Assembly: GCA_964423475.1 (NCBI GenBank)
Contig: CAYRFD010000045.1
Location: 1-5,753, forward strand
Direction: 5' to 3'
DNA length: 5,753 nt
DNA from: JAUPVN01 sp964423475
GTDB taxonomy: Bacteria; Patescibacteriota; Saccharimonadia; Saccharimonadales; CAIOMD01
Part shown: one piece after another, positions 5,637 through 5,753 of the stretch
Layout of the letters: each line of letters begins with the position of its first letter
Position numbering within the stretch: the stretch's first letter is position 1
Made by a program: the position numbers and the translations under genes
Notes under the pieces: generated by a model
The model's database searches: none
Told to the model about the DNA's origin: nothing
What the model saw: only the letters and a program-made list of their open reading frames with translations

Positions 5637-5753
5637 TTATAAATATTTGCCGTAGCCAGATTTTATTAGGGGTTGGGCTAGGTTGGTTAGCTGTTCCCCG
5701 GTTATAAAGCCCTGTTCTTGGGCGATTTTTTCTGGGCTACCAATTATTTGGCC
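5637..5753 (-). CDS. rfbA: Glucose-1-phosphate thymidylyltransferase (RfbA/RmlA), C-terminal end, partial
   Basis: The minus strand, from the window edge at 5753 to TAA at 5639-5637, encodes 38 residues plus stop. They read 'GSPEKIAQEQGFI', then 'GEQLTNLAQPLIKSGYGKYL'. This matches the conserved C-terminus of RmlA ('C-PEEIA-R-GFI---QL--LA-PL-KSGYG-YL'), the final helices next to the allosteric and tetramer contact region. The catalytic part lies outside the window. RmlA makes dTDP-glucose from glucose-1-phosphate and dTTP, the first step of dTDP-rhamnose and other deoxysugar pathways, in the cytoplasm. It is upstream of the gtrA-like gene on the same strand. No terminator-like hairpin is seen between them. 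Confidence 0.9.
   Translation of the reverse strand, partial: GQIIGSPEKIAQEQGFITGEQLTNLAQPLIKSGYGKYL

Overview
The window is AT-rich and gene-dense. It looks like part of a cell-surface polysaccharide or glycan locus from a small-genome bacterium, possibly a Candidate Phyla Radiation (Patescibacteria) member such as Saccharibacteria. That placement is an inference from gene style, AT-rich codons and the lack of Shine-Dalgarno sites; there is no marker gene. The genes read cleanly with TGA as stop, which argues against the UGA-glycine code of Gracilibacteria and Absconditabacteria.

Layout. Bases 1-1323 (+) carry the C-terminal part of a large multi-spanning membrane protein of glycosyltransferase-C type, cut by the window edge. 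Bases 1324-1782 have no intact gene. Most of this stretch (about 1393-1740, minus strand) is a decayed IS30-family transposase tail with several in-frame stops and a lost catalytic glutamate, followed by a possible IS end at 1371-1395. I see nothing in 1324-1370. Then come four plus-strand genes in a row: a GT-A-like glycosyltransferase or nucleotide-sugar enzyme homologue of unknown substrate (1783-2697), a short NAD(P)-binding extended SDR (2740-3507), and two tandem paralogous xylose-isomerase-like TIM-barrel proteins (3522-4331 and 4351-5163). On the minus strand, converging on them, are a four-helix GtrA-family membrane protein (5160-5567) and, upstream of it, the last 38 codons of glucose-1-phosphate thymidylyltransferase RfbA/RmlA (5637-5753), cut by the window edge.

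Expression. Three of the four plus-strand genes have a strong -10 hexamer placed so that transcription would begin at or within a few bases of the ATG, and none has a Shine-Dalgarno site. This predicts leaderless mRNAs with a separate promoter for each gene even though the genes lie only 14-19 bases apart. One of these promoters uses the stop codon of the preceding gene as part of its extended -10.

Working together. RfbA makes dTDP-glucose, and GtrA proteins usually help move or use lipid-linked sugars at the membrane. The SDR plus two sugar isomerase/epimerase-like barrels could make or alter an uncommon sugar for the GT-like protein and the membrane protein. The individual fold assignments are reasonable; the joint pathway is inference from neighbourhood only.
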